Program-made: the position numbers and the translations under genes
Origin: a bacterium
GTDB taxonomy: Bacteria; Patescibacteriota; Minisyncoccia; Moranbacterales; UBA2206
Direction of reading: 5' to 3'
DNA length: 42,012 nucleotides
Assembly (NCBI GenBank): GCA_021777675.1
Contig: JAJYDG010000005.1
Coordinates: 1 to 42,012, forward strand
Notes under the pieces: model-generated
What the model was told of the DNA's origin: nothing
What the model saw: the letters and a program-made list of their open reading frames with translations, nothing else
Databases searched by the model: none
Shown: positions 22,634-31,759 of the stretch, piece by piece
How positions within the stretch are numbered: position 1 is the first letter of the stretch
How the letters are laid out: each line of letters opens with the position of its first letter

Positions 22634-24817
22634 ATGAAAATTAAAAAGAAAAACAATAAGAAGAAGCAATCTGAAGCACCCAGATTAAGTGAAATTAAAA
22701 TTAAAAAAGTGATCAAGCGTGATGGCAAGCTAGCCAATTTTGATCAGCGCAAGATAACCAGTGGCGTTCTCAAGGCGTTAATTTCAACAAAAGAAGGCAA
22801 GGCGGAAGATGCTAAAAAAATAACTGAGAAAGTGGTAAGGTTGCTTTCCCAAAAACATAAGGAAGGTTATGTTCCGGAGATTGAAGAAATTCAAGACTTA
22901 GTGGAAAGAGTTTTGATGATTTTGGATTTTGAAGAAACGGCCAAGGCCTATATTCTTTATCGGGAACAACACAGAAAAAATCGTGAAGCAGAGCAATCAT
23001 TGGATGAAGCGGTTGATTTGGTGGATAAATATATTCAAGGGATGGATTGGAAAGTTAAAGAAAATGCCAATATGGCATATTCTCTTCAAGGACTTAATAA
23101 TTACATATCTTCCATTGTGAGCGCTAAATATTGGATGAATAGAGTTTATACGAAAGAAATTCGCCAGGCGCATGAAGGCGGTGATTTTCATATCCATGAT
23201 TTGCAACTTTTGGCGGCTTATTGTTGCGGTTGGGATTTGCAAGACTTGCTGCGTCGTGGCTTTACGGGAGTGTCGGGAAAGGTAGCATGCAAACCAGCTA
23301 AACATTTAGGAGCAATCCTTGGACAAATGGTTAATTTTACCTATACAACTCAGGGCGAAGTGGCTGGAGCACAAGCTTTTTCCAATTTTGATACTTTATT
23401 GGCGCCATTTGTTCGTTATGATAAATTGAATTACGATCAAATTAAACAGGAAATCCAGTCTTATGTTTTCAATATGAATGTTTCTACGCGCGTGGGATTT
23501 CAAACGCCATTTTCCAATATTACTATGGACATTACTTGTCCGAAAAACTTGGCAAAAGAGTCGGTAATTATTGGCGGGGTTCCGCAAAAAGAAACCTATG
23601 GAGAATTTCAAGAAGAAATGAATATGATCAACCGCGCTTTTGCGGAAGTGATGACAGAGGGTGATGCTAACGGTAGGATTTTTACTTTTCCTATTCCAAC
23701 TTATAATATTGGCAAGGATTTTGACTGGAAAGACAAACGGTTTGATGCAATTTGGGAAATGACGGCAAAATACGGTATTCCCTATTTTGCTAATTTTATC
23801 AATTCAGATATGGATCCAGATGATGCTCGTTCGATGTGTTGTCGTTTGCGTCTGGATAATCGTGAATTGCACAAACGAGGCGGTGGTTTATTTGGGGCCA
23901 ACCCTTTGACCGGTTCGATAGGCGTGGTAACGATCAATTTGCCTCGCTTGGGTTATGTGGCTAAAAATAAAAAAGAATTTATTGAAAAACTTAATCGTTT
24001 AATGGATTTGGCAAAGGAAAGTTTGGAAACAAAAAGAACGATGGTGGAAAAATTGACCGAAGGAGGTTTATATCCTTATACTAAATTTTATTTAGCGCCG
24101 ATTAAATTGCGTCGCGGACAATATTGGGCGAATCATTTTTCTACAATCGGTTTGATCGGAATGAATGAAGCCTTGCTAAATTTAATCGGAAAAGATATCA
24201 CTACTCCGGCAGGACAAAAATTGGCTGAAGAAATTTTGACGCATATGCGGGAAAGAATTATAGGATATCAAAAAGAGACCGATAATTTATACAACCTGGA
24301 GGCTACGCCAGCAGAAGGTACGGCTTATCGTTTGGCGAGAATAGATCAAAAAGATTATCCCGGAATTATTTTTGCTAATAATAAAAATGTGAAAGAAGAT
24401 AGCGCCGAGCCGTATTATACTAATTCATCGCAATTGCCGGTTAATTTTACCGAAGATATTTTTGAAGCGTTGGATTTGCAAGATAATTTGCAAACAAAAT
24501 ATACCGGAGGAACAGTGTTGCATGGTTTTTTAGGTGAGCGAATTTGGGATATTGAGATGACTAAAAAGTTAGTTCGCAAAATCGCCGAAAATTATGCATT
24601 GCCTTATTTTACACTTACCCCGACCTTTAGCATTTGTCCGGTGCATGGTTATCTCGAAGGAGAGCACCAATTTTGTCCAAAATGTGTTGTGGAGCAAAGA
24701 ACGGAAATTTATTCACGCGTAGTGGGCTATATCCGTCCAATAGCGCAATGGAATGATGGAAAACAAGCCGAATTTTCTGATCGCAAAGAATTTAAGGTAA
24801 AAAACGGTAGTCGTTAG
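22634..24817 (+). CDS. nrdD: Anaerobic (class III) ribonucleoside-triphosphate reductase
   Basis: 727 residues. An N-terminal ATP-cone (about 26-117, VIKRDGKLANFDQRKI) gives allosteric control. The catalytic barrel includes HIHDLQLLAAYCCGWDLQ and SMCCRLRLDNREL. Near the end is the zinc region CPVHGYLEGEHQFCPKC, and then the glycyl-radical motif RVVGYIRPIAQWNDGKQAEF. The enzyme makes deoxynucleotides from ribonucleoside triphosphates only without oxygen, because the glycyl radical is oxygen-sensitive. This points to an anaerobic life. A Lys-rich N-terminal extension (KIKKKNNKKKQSEAP) precedes the cone. It is co-transcribed with nrdR and followed by its activase. Confidence 0.96.
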   Translation: MKIKKKNNKKKQSEAPRLSEIKIKKVIKRDGKLANFDQRKITSGVLKALISTKEGKAEDAKKITEKVVRLLSQKHKEGYVPEIEEIQDLVERVLMILDFEETAKAYILYREQHRKNREAEQSLDEAVDLVDKYIQGMDWKVKENANMAYSLQGLNNYISSIVSAKYWMNRVYTKEIRQAHEGGDFHIHDLQLLAAYCCGWDLQDLLRRGFTGVSGKVACKPAKHLGAILGQMVNFTYTTQGEVAGAQAFSNFDTLLAPFVRYDKLNYDQIKQEIQSYVFNMNVSTRVGFQTPFSNITMDITCPKNLAKESVIIGGVPQKETYGEFQEEMNMINRAFAEVMTEGDANGRIFTFPIPTYNIGKDFDWKDKRFDAIWEMTAKYGIPYFANFINSDMDPDDARSMCCRLRLDNRELHKRGGGLFGANPLTGSIGVVTINLPRLGYVAKNKKEFIEKLNRLMDLAKESLETKRTMVEKLTEGGLYPYTKFYLAPIKLRRGQYWANHFSTIGLIGMNEALLNLIGKDITTPAGQKLAEEILTHMRERIIGYQKETDNLYNLEATPAEGTAYRLARIDQKDYPGIIFANNKNVKEDSAEPYYTNSSQLPVNFTEDIFEALDLQDNLQTKYTGGTVLHGFLGERIWDIEMTKKLVRKIAENYALPYFTLTPTFSICPVHGYLEGEHQFCPKCVVEQRTEIYSRVVGYIRPIAQWNDGKQAEFSDRKEFKVKNGSR

Positions 24818-24830
24818 ATTTAAAAGATAG

Positions 24831-24863
24831 TAAGCCATTCCGCTTTTTAAGCGGAATGGCTTA
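24831..24863 (+). repeat. Perfect 15-bp hairpin between nrdD and nrdG
   Basis: TAAGCCATTCCGCTT, loop TTT, AAGCGGAATGGCTTA form a perfect 15-bp stem filling most of the gap. There is no T run after it, so it is not a standard terminator in this direction. It could lower nrdG expression relative to nrdD or protect the mRNA end. Confidence 0.8.
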
Positions 24864-24874
24864 GTTTAAATAAT

Positions 24875-25579
24875 ATGTATATTTCCGGTCAACAAAAATT
24901 AACACTGATTGATTTTCCAGGACATTTGGCAACTACAATTTTCACTTCCGGTTGTAATTTTCGTTGCCCTTTTTGTCATAACCCGGAATTGGCCATGGGA
25001 AGAATTGAAAAAATATCATCATCTGAGCCTGAGAGTGAAACGAATTTTTTTAAGTTTTTATCGGCGCGTAAAGGAAAAATAGAGGGGGTTTGTATTACGG
25101 GAGGAGAGCCGACATTGCAACCCGGTTTGATTGATTTTATAAAAAAAATAAAAACCTATGGATTTTTTGTAAAATTGGATACCAATGGAACAAAACCCGA
25201 TGTTTTGAAGTATTTGTTGGATTTAAAATTATTGGATTTTGTAGCAATGGATATTAAAAACAGTCCGGAAAAATACAGTGAAACAGTTGGCGTGAAAGTT
25301 GATATTGAGAAGATAAAAACTAGCGTTGAATTGATTAAAAACAGTTTTATTGATTATGAATTTCGCACAACAGTTGTGCCGGGAATCCATGATTATAGCG
25401 ATTTTTTAGCGATTGCCAATTGGTTGTCCGGATCCAGGGCATATTATTTGCAAGAATTCAGAGATGTGGTTATCTTAGATGATAATTTAAGAAAAAAAAT
25501 AAAAAATAAAAAAATTAATTTGGAAAAAATAAAACAAGCTATTGAACATAATTTTCAAAAAATGGGAATCAGAAGCTAA
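24875..25579 (+). CDS. nrdG: Anaerobic ribonucleotide reductase activating protein (radical SAM)
   Basis: 234 residues. The radical-SAM motif is in SGCNFRCPFCHNPEL (CxxxCxxC) near residues 27-34, followed by GVCITGGEPTLQPGL (the GGE motif that holds SAM), KLDTNGTKPDVL and VAMDIKNSPEKY. The protein uses a [4Fe-4S] cluster and SAM to put the glycyl radical on NrdD. It is of the longer pyruvate-formate-lyase-activase-like type rather than the short E. coli NrdG. It follows nrdD directly and ends 10 bases before a DUF167 gene. Confidence 0.93.
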   Translation: MYISGQQKLTLIDFPGHLATTIFTSGCNFRCPFCHNPELAMGRIEKISSSEPESETNFFKFLSARKGKIEGVCITGGEPTLQPGLIDFIKKIKTYGFFVKLDTNGTKPDVLKYLLDLKLLDFVAMDIKNSPEKYSETVGVKVDIEKIKTSVELIKNSFIDYEFRTTVVPGIHDYSDFLAIANWLSGSRAYYLQEFRDVVILDDNLRKKIKNKKINLEKIKQAIEHNFQKMGIRS

Positions 25580-25589
25580 CCTTTTTGCT

Positions 25590-25811
25590 ATGCGAATTTA
25601 TCTCAAAGTTATTCCTCGCGCTTCCGTTAATAGTTTGGAAAAAATTAACGAAGGCGAATATAAAGCGAAATTGACCGCTTCTCCAGTAGATGGAAAGGCT
25701 AACTTGGCTTTAATAAAACTTTTGTCGGAATATTTTGGAATTTCCAAGCACGCAATAACAATCATTGGCGGAAAGACTGCCAGAATAAAAATAGTTGATG
25801 TGGATTTGTGA
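25590..25811 (+). CDS. DUF167/YggU family protein
   Basis: 73 residues from ATG 25590 (MRIYLKVIPRASVNSL). The track's start at 25542 overlaps nrdG and adds a non-family extension. The pattern V-x-P-R-A-S, LTASPVDGKANLALIKLLSEYF and ITIIGGKTARIK is the typical DUF167 signature (family: PGAkkn, APPvDGKAN, GxtsRxK). The family is small, widespread and of uncertain function. It is the last gene of the nrd operon. Confidence 0.88.
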   Translation: MRIYLKVIPRASVNSLEKINEGEYKAKLTASPVDGKANLALIKLLSEYFGISKHAITIIGGKTARIKIVDVDL

Positions 25812-26058
25812 TTTTTCTTTGTGGGCGTTGCCCTTGGAAATTAAAAAGCGAATATTTTTAATTTACCTTAGGAGTACAATAGGTTTTGAATGCGCTGATT
25901 TTTACAGACACTTGCCAAAAAATAAAAAGATGATTATACTGTAAAAGTAACAGAATCTTTAATTTGATATAAATCCTAGTTAGTTCATATTCTCGCAAGA
26001 ATCGCCCGAATGTGTTTTGGTGCGGTTTATTGCGTTTTTTGTTTTATTTAGCAAGAAA
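25812..26058 (+). other. 247-base gap with promoter for the complex I-like operon
   Basis: No gene is supported. The main element is the promoter at 25912-25940. The leader from about 25947 to the ATG at 26059 is ~110 bases; no strong hairpin was seen in it. Confidence 0.5.
25912..25940 (+). promoter_or_regulatory. Promoter of the hydrogenase-related operon
   Basis: -35 TTGCCA (25912-25917), a 17-base spacer, and -10 TATACT (25935-25940). Good spacing and box quality. It is the only promoter seen before the six-gene cluster 26059-33337. Confidence 0.65.
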
Positions 26059-26607
26059 ATGTTAAAATTATACTCAAAAATTTTTTCTACGCCAAAGACC
26101 GTAATCGATGCGGATGAATTATTTGTCGATAATGACATAGAAATAATCGGAAAGCGTTTGACAAAAAAAATAAAAGATATTTTTCAAGGATCGTTGGCTA
26201 TTCGCGAGGTTGATGCTGGATCAACCAATGCTTGTGAGCAAGAATTAACAGCTTTGAGTAATGCTTATTATGATGTCGAGAGATTTGGAATTCATTTTGT
26301 TGCATCTCCCAGGCACGCGGATATGCTTATGGTTACAGGGGCTGTTTCGCGTAATATGCGACAAGCGCTGATAAAAACATACGAAGCAACGCCTAATCCA
26401 AAAATTGTAGTGGCAGTAGGCGATGATGCGATTGATGGCGGAATATTCAAAGGTTCATATGCTGTTTTGGATGGAGTGGATAAGGTTATTCCTGTTGATT
26501 TTAAGATTCCCGGTGATCCGCCTTCTCCAAGAATAATCATCCAGCATCTTCTGATAATTCTTGATTTGGTTGAAAAGAGAAATAGAGAAAGCGTAAAAAA
26601 AGTGTAA
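26059..26607 (+). CDS. NuoB/HyfI-like small subunit lacking three of four cluster cysteines
   Basis: 182 residues from ATG 26059; the track's TTG start at 26017 adds a doubtful hydrophobic leader. The protein clearly belongs to the 20-kDa/[NiFe]-hydrogenase small-subunit family: SPRHADMLMVTGAVSRNM, PKIVVAVGDDAIDGGIF, YAVLDGVDKVIPVDFKIPG. In this family a [4Fe-4S] cluster is held by Cys in SCNxC, GxCA and PGCPP. Here the same places read GSTNACE (only Cys59 left, Thr56 first), GDDA (Asp123) and PGDPP (Asp153). A normal cluster therefore cannot form. The fold-related residues are kept, so the gene is not decayed. It is the first gene of the six-gene operon. It is best compared with Ehr-type complexes. 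Confidence 0.85.
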   Translation: MLKLYSKIFSTPKTVIDADELFVDNDIEIIGKRLTKKIKDIFQGSLAIREVDAGSTNACEQELTALSNAYYDVERFGIHFVASPRHADMLMVTGAVSRNMRQALIKTYEATPNPKIVVAVGDDAIDGGIFKGSYAVLDGVDKVIPVDFKIPGDPPSPRIIIQHLLIILDLVEKRNRESVKKV

Positions 26608-26639
26608 AGTAAGTTTTTTTTGTTTCAATATTATTAAAT

Positions 26640-28670
26640 ATGTTTAATCTCAGTTTTGTTCAAATGAATTTTTTTATAGCATTATTGCTGTTATTTGTTG
26701 GTGCATTTGGTTCATTGTTGATGAGAAAAAATGATGCATTAGCAAACTGGTGGAGTGGTGTAGCGACAATTTTTGCAGCTTGTTTTGGTCTGGTAGTAGC
26801 TATTTCGGTGTTATTTTTTGGAATGACTGCTAATTTTAGCACTAATTCCACATTGCCACTTTTAACTTTTTCCTTAAAAATCGATCCTCTTTCCGCTTTT
26901 TTTATCTTCATTATTTCATTGATTACAATCCTAGCTTCTGTTTATGGCATTGATTATGTAAAACATTATTATGGAAAATACAGCATTGGAACGTTAGGAT
27001 TTTTTTATAATTTATTTATTGCCGGAATGCTTCTGGTTGTAAGTGCTAATAATGCTTTATTTTTTTTGATTGCTTGGGAGATTATGTCTTGCGCTTCTTA
27101 TTTCTTGGTTATTTTTGAAAACAAGGAAATTGACAATGTGCGCGCTGGCTCTCTTTATTTTATTATGACGCATATCGGCACGGCTTTTATTATGCTGGCA
27201 TTTTTGTTGCTTTATTCAGTTAGCGGTTCTTTTGATTTTACGATAATAAAAGAAAACATAGCAACAATTTCACCATTAATGAAGGATGCTGTTTTTTTAT
27301 TGATGTTGATCGGGTTTGGCACTAAAGCGGGAATCATCCCTTTGCATATTTGGCTTCCTCGCGCACATCCGGCTGCTCCGAGTCATGTCAGCGCTTTGAT
27401 GTCCGGAGTTATGATTAAGACCGGAATTTATATGTTTATTCGAATTTTTATTGATATTTTACCTGGTATTCCATTATGGTGGGGTGAACTGGTTTTGTTA
27501 ATTGGCGCTATCTCTGCCTTGGCGGGAGTTTTGTATGCGCTTACCGAACATGATATCAAAAGACTTTTGGCATACCATAGTATTGAAAATATCGGAATTA
27601 TTCTTTTAGGCGTAGGAAGCTCTTTGATTTTTTTAGCGCTTAATCTTAAAGAATTAGCAATATTAGCTTTAGCGGCGGCACTTTTTCATACATTAAATCA
27701 TGCAATTTTTAAATCATTGCTTTTCATGGGTGCCGGATCGGTTATATCAAAAATGCATACTCGCAATATGGAAGAGTATGGCGGTATAATCAAATATATG
27801 CCACAAACCGCTTTCTTTTTTTTAATCGGGTCATTAGCCATTTCTGCTTTTCCTCCGTTTAATGGATTTTTTAGCGAGTGGATGACTTATCAATCTTTGT
27901 TTTCCGGCATTGCCAATTTAAACAGTTCAGCTCAATGGATATTCATTTTAGCGACTGGCTCATTGGCTTTTACCGGCGGATTGGCAGCGGCTTGTTTTGT
28001 TAAGGCTTTTGGGGCGATATTTTTGGCTCGTTCGCGTAATAAAAAAGTTGAAAAAATAAAAGAATCAGGCGTGATGTCGCGTATCGGTATGGGCGTATTG
28101 GCGATTTTCACTTTGATTTTGGGAGTTTTTGCTTATCCCGTTTCAAAAACCATACTAAATATTGTCAGTAGCTTGACTGTTTTTGATGCAAAAAATATTG
28201 AAAGCAACTCAATTATTCAAGCAAAAATGGAAAGCGTTTCAATGCCGGTAATTTTTTTGAGTATTGCGTGTGTGCTAATCTTAGTATTTATTTCAATCTA
28301 TGCGTTAACAAAAAAAAGAAAAGTGCAGACTGGTTGTACTTGGGATTGCGGAACGGAACTTACTCCAAGAATGGAGATTACAGCAACCGGATTTTCTCGT
28401 TCAATAGTGGTTATTTTTCGAGGGATTTTGCGTCCGACAAAACAAAATACGATTGAATATCGCGATGCCGATATGCGCTATTTTGCCAAGAAAAATCTAG
28501 TTAGACTAGAAATTGAGGACTTTTGGGGAACATGTATTTATTATCCGGCGCAAAATTTAGTGGCAAGGATGTCTAATCGGGTTAAATTATTGCAAAGTGG
28601 AAATATCAATGCCTATATTTTATATATTTTTTTAACATTGTTATTATTGTTATTATTTTTAGTAATTTGA
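26640..28670 (+). CDS. HyfB/NuoL-like antiporter-type membrane subunit
   Basis: 676 residues with about 16 hydrophobic segments. The proton-pumping residues of the Mrp/NuoL family are in place: Glu147 in FFLIAWEIMS, Lys229 and His236 in GFGTKAGIIPLHIWLP, His249 in AAPSHVSALMSG, Lys307 in HDIKRLLAYHS. The C-terminal part has TWDCGTELTPRMEITATGFS and the last membrane helix after LLQSGNINAYILYIF, both typical of HyfB/HycC of group 4 hydrogenases rather than NuoL. It would translocate H+ or Na+. It starts 32 bases after the small subunit and ends one base before the next gene. Confidence 0.92.
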   Translation: MFNLSFVQMNFFIALLLLFVGAFGSLLMRKNDALANWWSGVATIFAACFGLVVAISVLFFGMTANFSTNSTLPLLTFSLKIDPLSAFFIFIISLITILASVYGIDYVKHYYGKYSIGTLGFFYNLFIAGMLLVVSANNALFFLIAWEIMSCASYFLVIFENKEIDNVRAGSLYFIMTHIGTAFIMLAFLLLYSVSGSFDFTIIKENIATISPLMKDAVFLLMLIGFGTKAGIIPLHIWLPRAHPAAPSHVSALMSGVMIKTGIYMFIRIFIDILPGIPLWWGELVLLIGAISALAGVLYALTEHDIKRLLAYHSIENIGIILLGVGSSLIFLALNLKELAILALAAALFHTLNHAIFKSLLFMGAGSVISKMHTRNMEEYGGIIKYMPQTAFFFLIGSLAISAFPPFNGFFSEWMTYQSLFSGIANLNSSAQWIFILATGSLAFTGGLAAACFVKAFGAIFLARSRNKKVEKIKESGVMSRIGMGVLAIFTLILGVFAYPVSKTILNIVSSLTVFDAKNIESNSIIQAKMESVSMPVIFLSIACVLILVFISIYALTKKRKVQTGCTWDCGTELTPRMEITATGFSRSIVVIFRGILRPTKQNTIEYRDADMRYFAKKNLVRLEIEDFWGTCIYYPAQNLVARMSNRVKLLQSGNINAYILYIFLTLLLLLLFLVI

Positions 28671-28671
28671 T

Positions 28672-29607
28672 ATGAATATTTTAACAATTATTATCTGGAC
28701 AATTCAGTTAATTTTAATTCCGGTTGTTTCGCCACTATTTATCGGATTGGTGCGAAAAGTTAAAGCGCGTTTGCAAAATAGAGCTGGCGCGAGTATTTTT
28801 CAACCTTATTTTGATCTTTGGAAATTGTTTCATAAAGATGAAGTTATCAGTACTGACGCTTCTTGGATTTTTCGTTTTGCGCCATATCTTATTTTTTCCA
28901 TCACATTGATTATCGGTGCCAGTATTCCGCTTTTCAGCACAGTGTTTTCGAATAATAATATGAGCGATTTTTTAGTTATTGTATATTTGGTGGCACTAAG
29001 TACATTTTTTTTGGCGCTTGCCGGGATGGATGTTGGTAGCGGATTTGGCGGATTTGGTGCGAGTCGGGAAATGACGGTTGCAGCGCTAACCGAAGGTGGC
29101 TTAATCCTTTCTCTTTTGGCGGTGGCCTTTGTTGCTCACTCGACTAATCTTTTTGTTATCTCTGAGTTTATTTCGCAAATGTCTTTATTTTCGTTCGCTC
29201 CGATTTTTTTAGCTTTTTCCGCTTTTGTGATTGCGATGCTTGCGGAAACCGGTCGTTTTCCCTTTGATAATCCTGCCACACATTTGGAATTGACAATGAT
29301 TCACGAAGCGATGATTTTGGAGTATTCCGGCAAGCGTCTTGCACTGATCGAATGGTCCGCTGCTAATAAGTTTTTAATTTTTTTGGCGCTGGGAGTCAAT
29401 TTATTTTTTCCATGGGGAATTTCCGGAACATTTGATTTGCAAAATAGCATATTTGCGCTAATAATATTTTTTGTAAAAATCGGTGCAATGAGCTTGGCTG
29501 TGGCTGTTTTGGAATCAACTATCGCTAAAATGCGTTACTTTCGCTTGCCTGATCTTTTGGCTGTATCTTTTATTTTAAGTGTAATTGCCATTATTTTAAT
29601 AATTTAA
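28672..29607 (+). CDS. HyfC/NuoH-like membrane subunit
   Basis: 311 residues with about eight membrane segments. Motifs of the NuoH/HycD/HyfC family: VKARLQNRAGAS near the start, GFGGFGASREMTVAALTEGG, and AETGRFPFDNPATHLELTMIHEAM, which carries the conserved charged cytoplasmic loop at the junction with the soluble arm. The Glu-rich HLELTMIHEAMILEYSG is the group 4 hydrogenase version. In complex I this subunit couples the quinone site to the pump; in hydrogenases it anchors the catalytic subunits. All of these residues are intact. Confidence 0.93.
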   Translation: MNILTIIIWTIQLILIPVVSPLFIGLVRKVKARLQNRAGASIFQPYFDLWKLFHKDEVISTDASWIFRFAPYLIFSITLIIGASIPLFSTVFSNNNMSDFLVIVYLVALSTFFLALAGMDVGSGFGGFGASREMTVAALTEGGLILSLLAVAFVAHSTNLFVISEFISQMSLFSFAPIFLAFSAFVIAMLAETGRFPFDNPATHLELTMIHEAMILEYSGKRLALIEWSAANKFLIFLALGVNLFFPWGISGTFDLQNSIFALIIFFVKIGAMSLAVAVLESTIAKMRYFRLPDLLAVSFILSVIAIILII

Positions 29608-29613
29608 AATTTT

Positions 29614-30273
29614 ATGAATTCCAATTTCGCGCAAATTTTATTTTTTTTGGAAGCGATGATTTTTTCAGCAGTGATTTTCATGCATCTTTCCAAGAAAAGC
29701 TCATCGGTAGTTAATTTATATATGTTGCAATCTTTGGCAATTTCAATTTTATTATTTAGTTCCATATTGGAAAAACCATCATTGCTGTTGATTTTTGCTG
29801 TAGGGATAACTTTTGCGGTTAAAGCAATAATTGCTCCGCATTTTTTTCATAAACTAATTTCCAGAAACCACATAAAATTTTCTGCCAGTACATATTTAAA
29901 CGCCCCATTTACTTTAATTGTCGTAGCTGTTTTAACAGCTTTTTCCTATTCGCATTTATTTCATCCGCTTACAGTTATTTTTTCTCAAAATGCCGATGCT
30001 ATTCTTCTAGCTGTTGCCACTATGCTAAGTTCTATTTTTCTTTTGATCAATCGCAAAGGAGCGATGTCGCAAGCGATCGGAATTTTATCATTGGAGAACG
30101 CTATTGTTTCGTTCACTTTTTTAGCTGGATTGGAGCAATCCCCAGCTTTGCAATTGGGAATTATTTTTGATATTCTAGCGTGGATATTTATTGCCGGCAC
30201 CGTAGCTATGATGATATTTCGACATATCGATTCGTTTGATGTAAGCAGTATGAAACGTTTAAAAGAAGATTAA
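29614..30273 (+). CDS. HyfE-like membrane subunit
   Basis: 219 residues, about six or seven hydrophobic helices and almost no soluble part. GITFAVKAIIAPHFFHKLISR is the signature of HyfE-type subunits (a fused, NuoK-related protein). The Lys in FAVKA is conserved in the family. The gene is six bases after the HyfC-like gene and 10 before the HyfF-like gene, the same order as in hyf operons minus hyfD. Confidence 0.85.
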   Translation: MNSNFAQILFFLEAMIFSAVIFMHLSKKSSSVVNLYMLQSLAISILLFSSILEKPSLLLIFAVGITFAVKAIIAPHFFHKLISRNHIKFSASTYLNAPFTLIVVAVLTAFSYSHLFHPLTVIFSQNADAILLAVATMLSSIFLLINRKGAMSQAIGILSLENAIVSFTFLAGLEQSPALQLGIIFDILAWIFIAGTVAMMIFRHIDSFDVSSMKRLKED

Positions 30274-30283
30274 TTTAAAAAAT

Positions 30284-31729
30284 ATGATGCTATTATTGAT
30301 TATTTTGACACCATTGGTTGCTTCGGGACTCTCGTTCTTTGTTAGAAAAAACAGTACTGTTTTTTTAAATACCGTGGCTGTCTTATCAGCTTCAATAGAG
30401 TTAATCGCAGTTATGAATATTGTTTTTTCTGTTGTTAAAAACGGTGAATATGTCCTAGCTTCTTATTTGGCGGTTAATTCAATCGGAGCTATTTTAATTA
30501 TGATTATTGCTATAGTTAATTTTTCAGCTTCAATTTATTCTGTTAGCTACCTAAAAGTGGAGGTTCGTAAGGAAATAATCGGAATTTCTCGTGTGCGGGA
30601 GTATTTTTCGTTGTTGCATTTATTTGTTTTGGCGATGTTTTTTTCTGTTATCACGACAAATCCGATTTTAATGTGGATTGCCATTGAAGCAACAACACTT
30701 TCCACTGTATTTTTAATTAGTTTTTATAACAAACCATCAGCTACGGAAGCAACTTGGAAATATATGATTATTAATTCTTTGGGGTTGCTTTTGGGGTTTT
30801 TCGGTACGGTAATTTTTCTTTATCCATCATTGCGTTCTGGTCATCTGGGATTGGTTAACTGGCAAACAATATCGGCTGGCGCCGGAAATTTTGATCCTTT
30901 TGTTGTCAAAATGGCTTTCATTTTTGTTTTAATTGGCTATGGAACAAAAGTGGGTTTTGTTCCTATGCATACTTGGCGTCCCGATGCTTATAGTAAAGCG
31001 CCCATTCCAATCGTTGCCTTGCTTTCAGGATCACTTTTGAATGTGGCTTTTTTAGCGATACTAAGGTTTAAAATGGTTGTTGATTTGGCAGTTGGGAAAG
31101 ATTTTTCACAAAACTTATTTATTTTTTTCGGAATTATTTCCATTGTAATTGCATCTTTTCATATGTTTGGGCAAAAAAATTATAAACGCTTATTGGCTTA
31201 TTCCAGCATTGAACATGCCGGAATTTTGGCGCTTGGTTTTGGCTTTGGCGGGTTGGCAATATTTGCCACCCTATTACACATGATCTATCATGCGTTGGTA
31301 AAGTCGATTTTATTCCTTTCGGCCGGTAATGTTTTTTTGAAATACAGTTCTACAAAAATTTCTAAAATAAAAGGAATGCTTGAGGTGTTGCCTGTTACGG
31401 GAGTGCTTTTTATGATTGGGTTTCTAGCAATTGTCGGCGTCCCACCTTTTGGAACATTCCTGACGGAATTTACTATTTTTTCCGTTGGAATAAAGACGCA
31501 TCCCATTGTTGTGATTATTGCATTAATGGCATTGATTTTGGTTTTTGTCAGTTTTCTCCGGCATATTTCTGGAATGCTTTTTAATGAAAAAGAAGAGGGT
31601 ATTTCTATTGGAGAATCTGGCGCCTGGACGACATTACCTATTTTATTTTTGGTCGTAATATTTATTTTTTTGAGTTTTTATTTGCCACAGTTTATGACTA
31701 TATTGCTTAATAAGGCAGCGTTATTTTAG
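30284..31729 (+). CDS. HyfF/NuoN-like antiporter-type membrane subunit
   Basis: 481 residues, about 14 membrane helices. Key residues of the pump family remain: Glu135 in LMWIAIEATTLS, Lys222 and His229 in GYGTKVGFVPMHTW, Lys238 in YSKAPIPIVALLSG, Lys301 in QKNYKRLLAYSSIE. The pattern MWIAIEATTLSTVFLISFYN is characteristic of HyfF of group 4 complexes. With the HyfB-like protein, the complex has two antiporter-like channels. Confidence 0.92.
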   Translation: MMLLLIILTPLVASGLSFFVRKNSTVFLNTVAVLSASIELIAVMNIVFSVVKNGEYVLASYLAVNSIGAILIMIIAIVNFSASIYSVSYLKVEVRKEIIGISRVREYFSLLHLFVLAMFFSVITTNPILMWIAIEATTLSTVFLISFYNKPSATEATWKYMIINSLGLLLGFFGTVIFLYPSLRSGHLGLVNWQTISAGAGNFDPFVVKMAFIFVLIGYGTKVGFVPMHTWRPDAYSKAPIPIVALLSGSLLNVAFLAILRFKMVVDLAVGKDFSQNLFIFFGIISIVIASFHMFGQKNYKRLLAYSSIEHAGILALGFGFGGLAIFATLLHMIYHALVKSILFLSAGNVFLKYSSTKISKIKGMLEVLPVTGVLFMIGFLAIVGVPPFGTFLTEFTIFSVGIKTHPIVVIIALMALILVFVSFLRHISGMLFNEKEEGISIGESGAWTTLPILFLVVIFIFLSFYLPQFMTILLNKAALF

Positions 31730-31759
31730 CTTATTATAATCTATTACCATATTTATATT

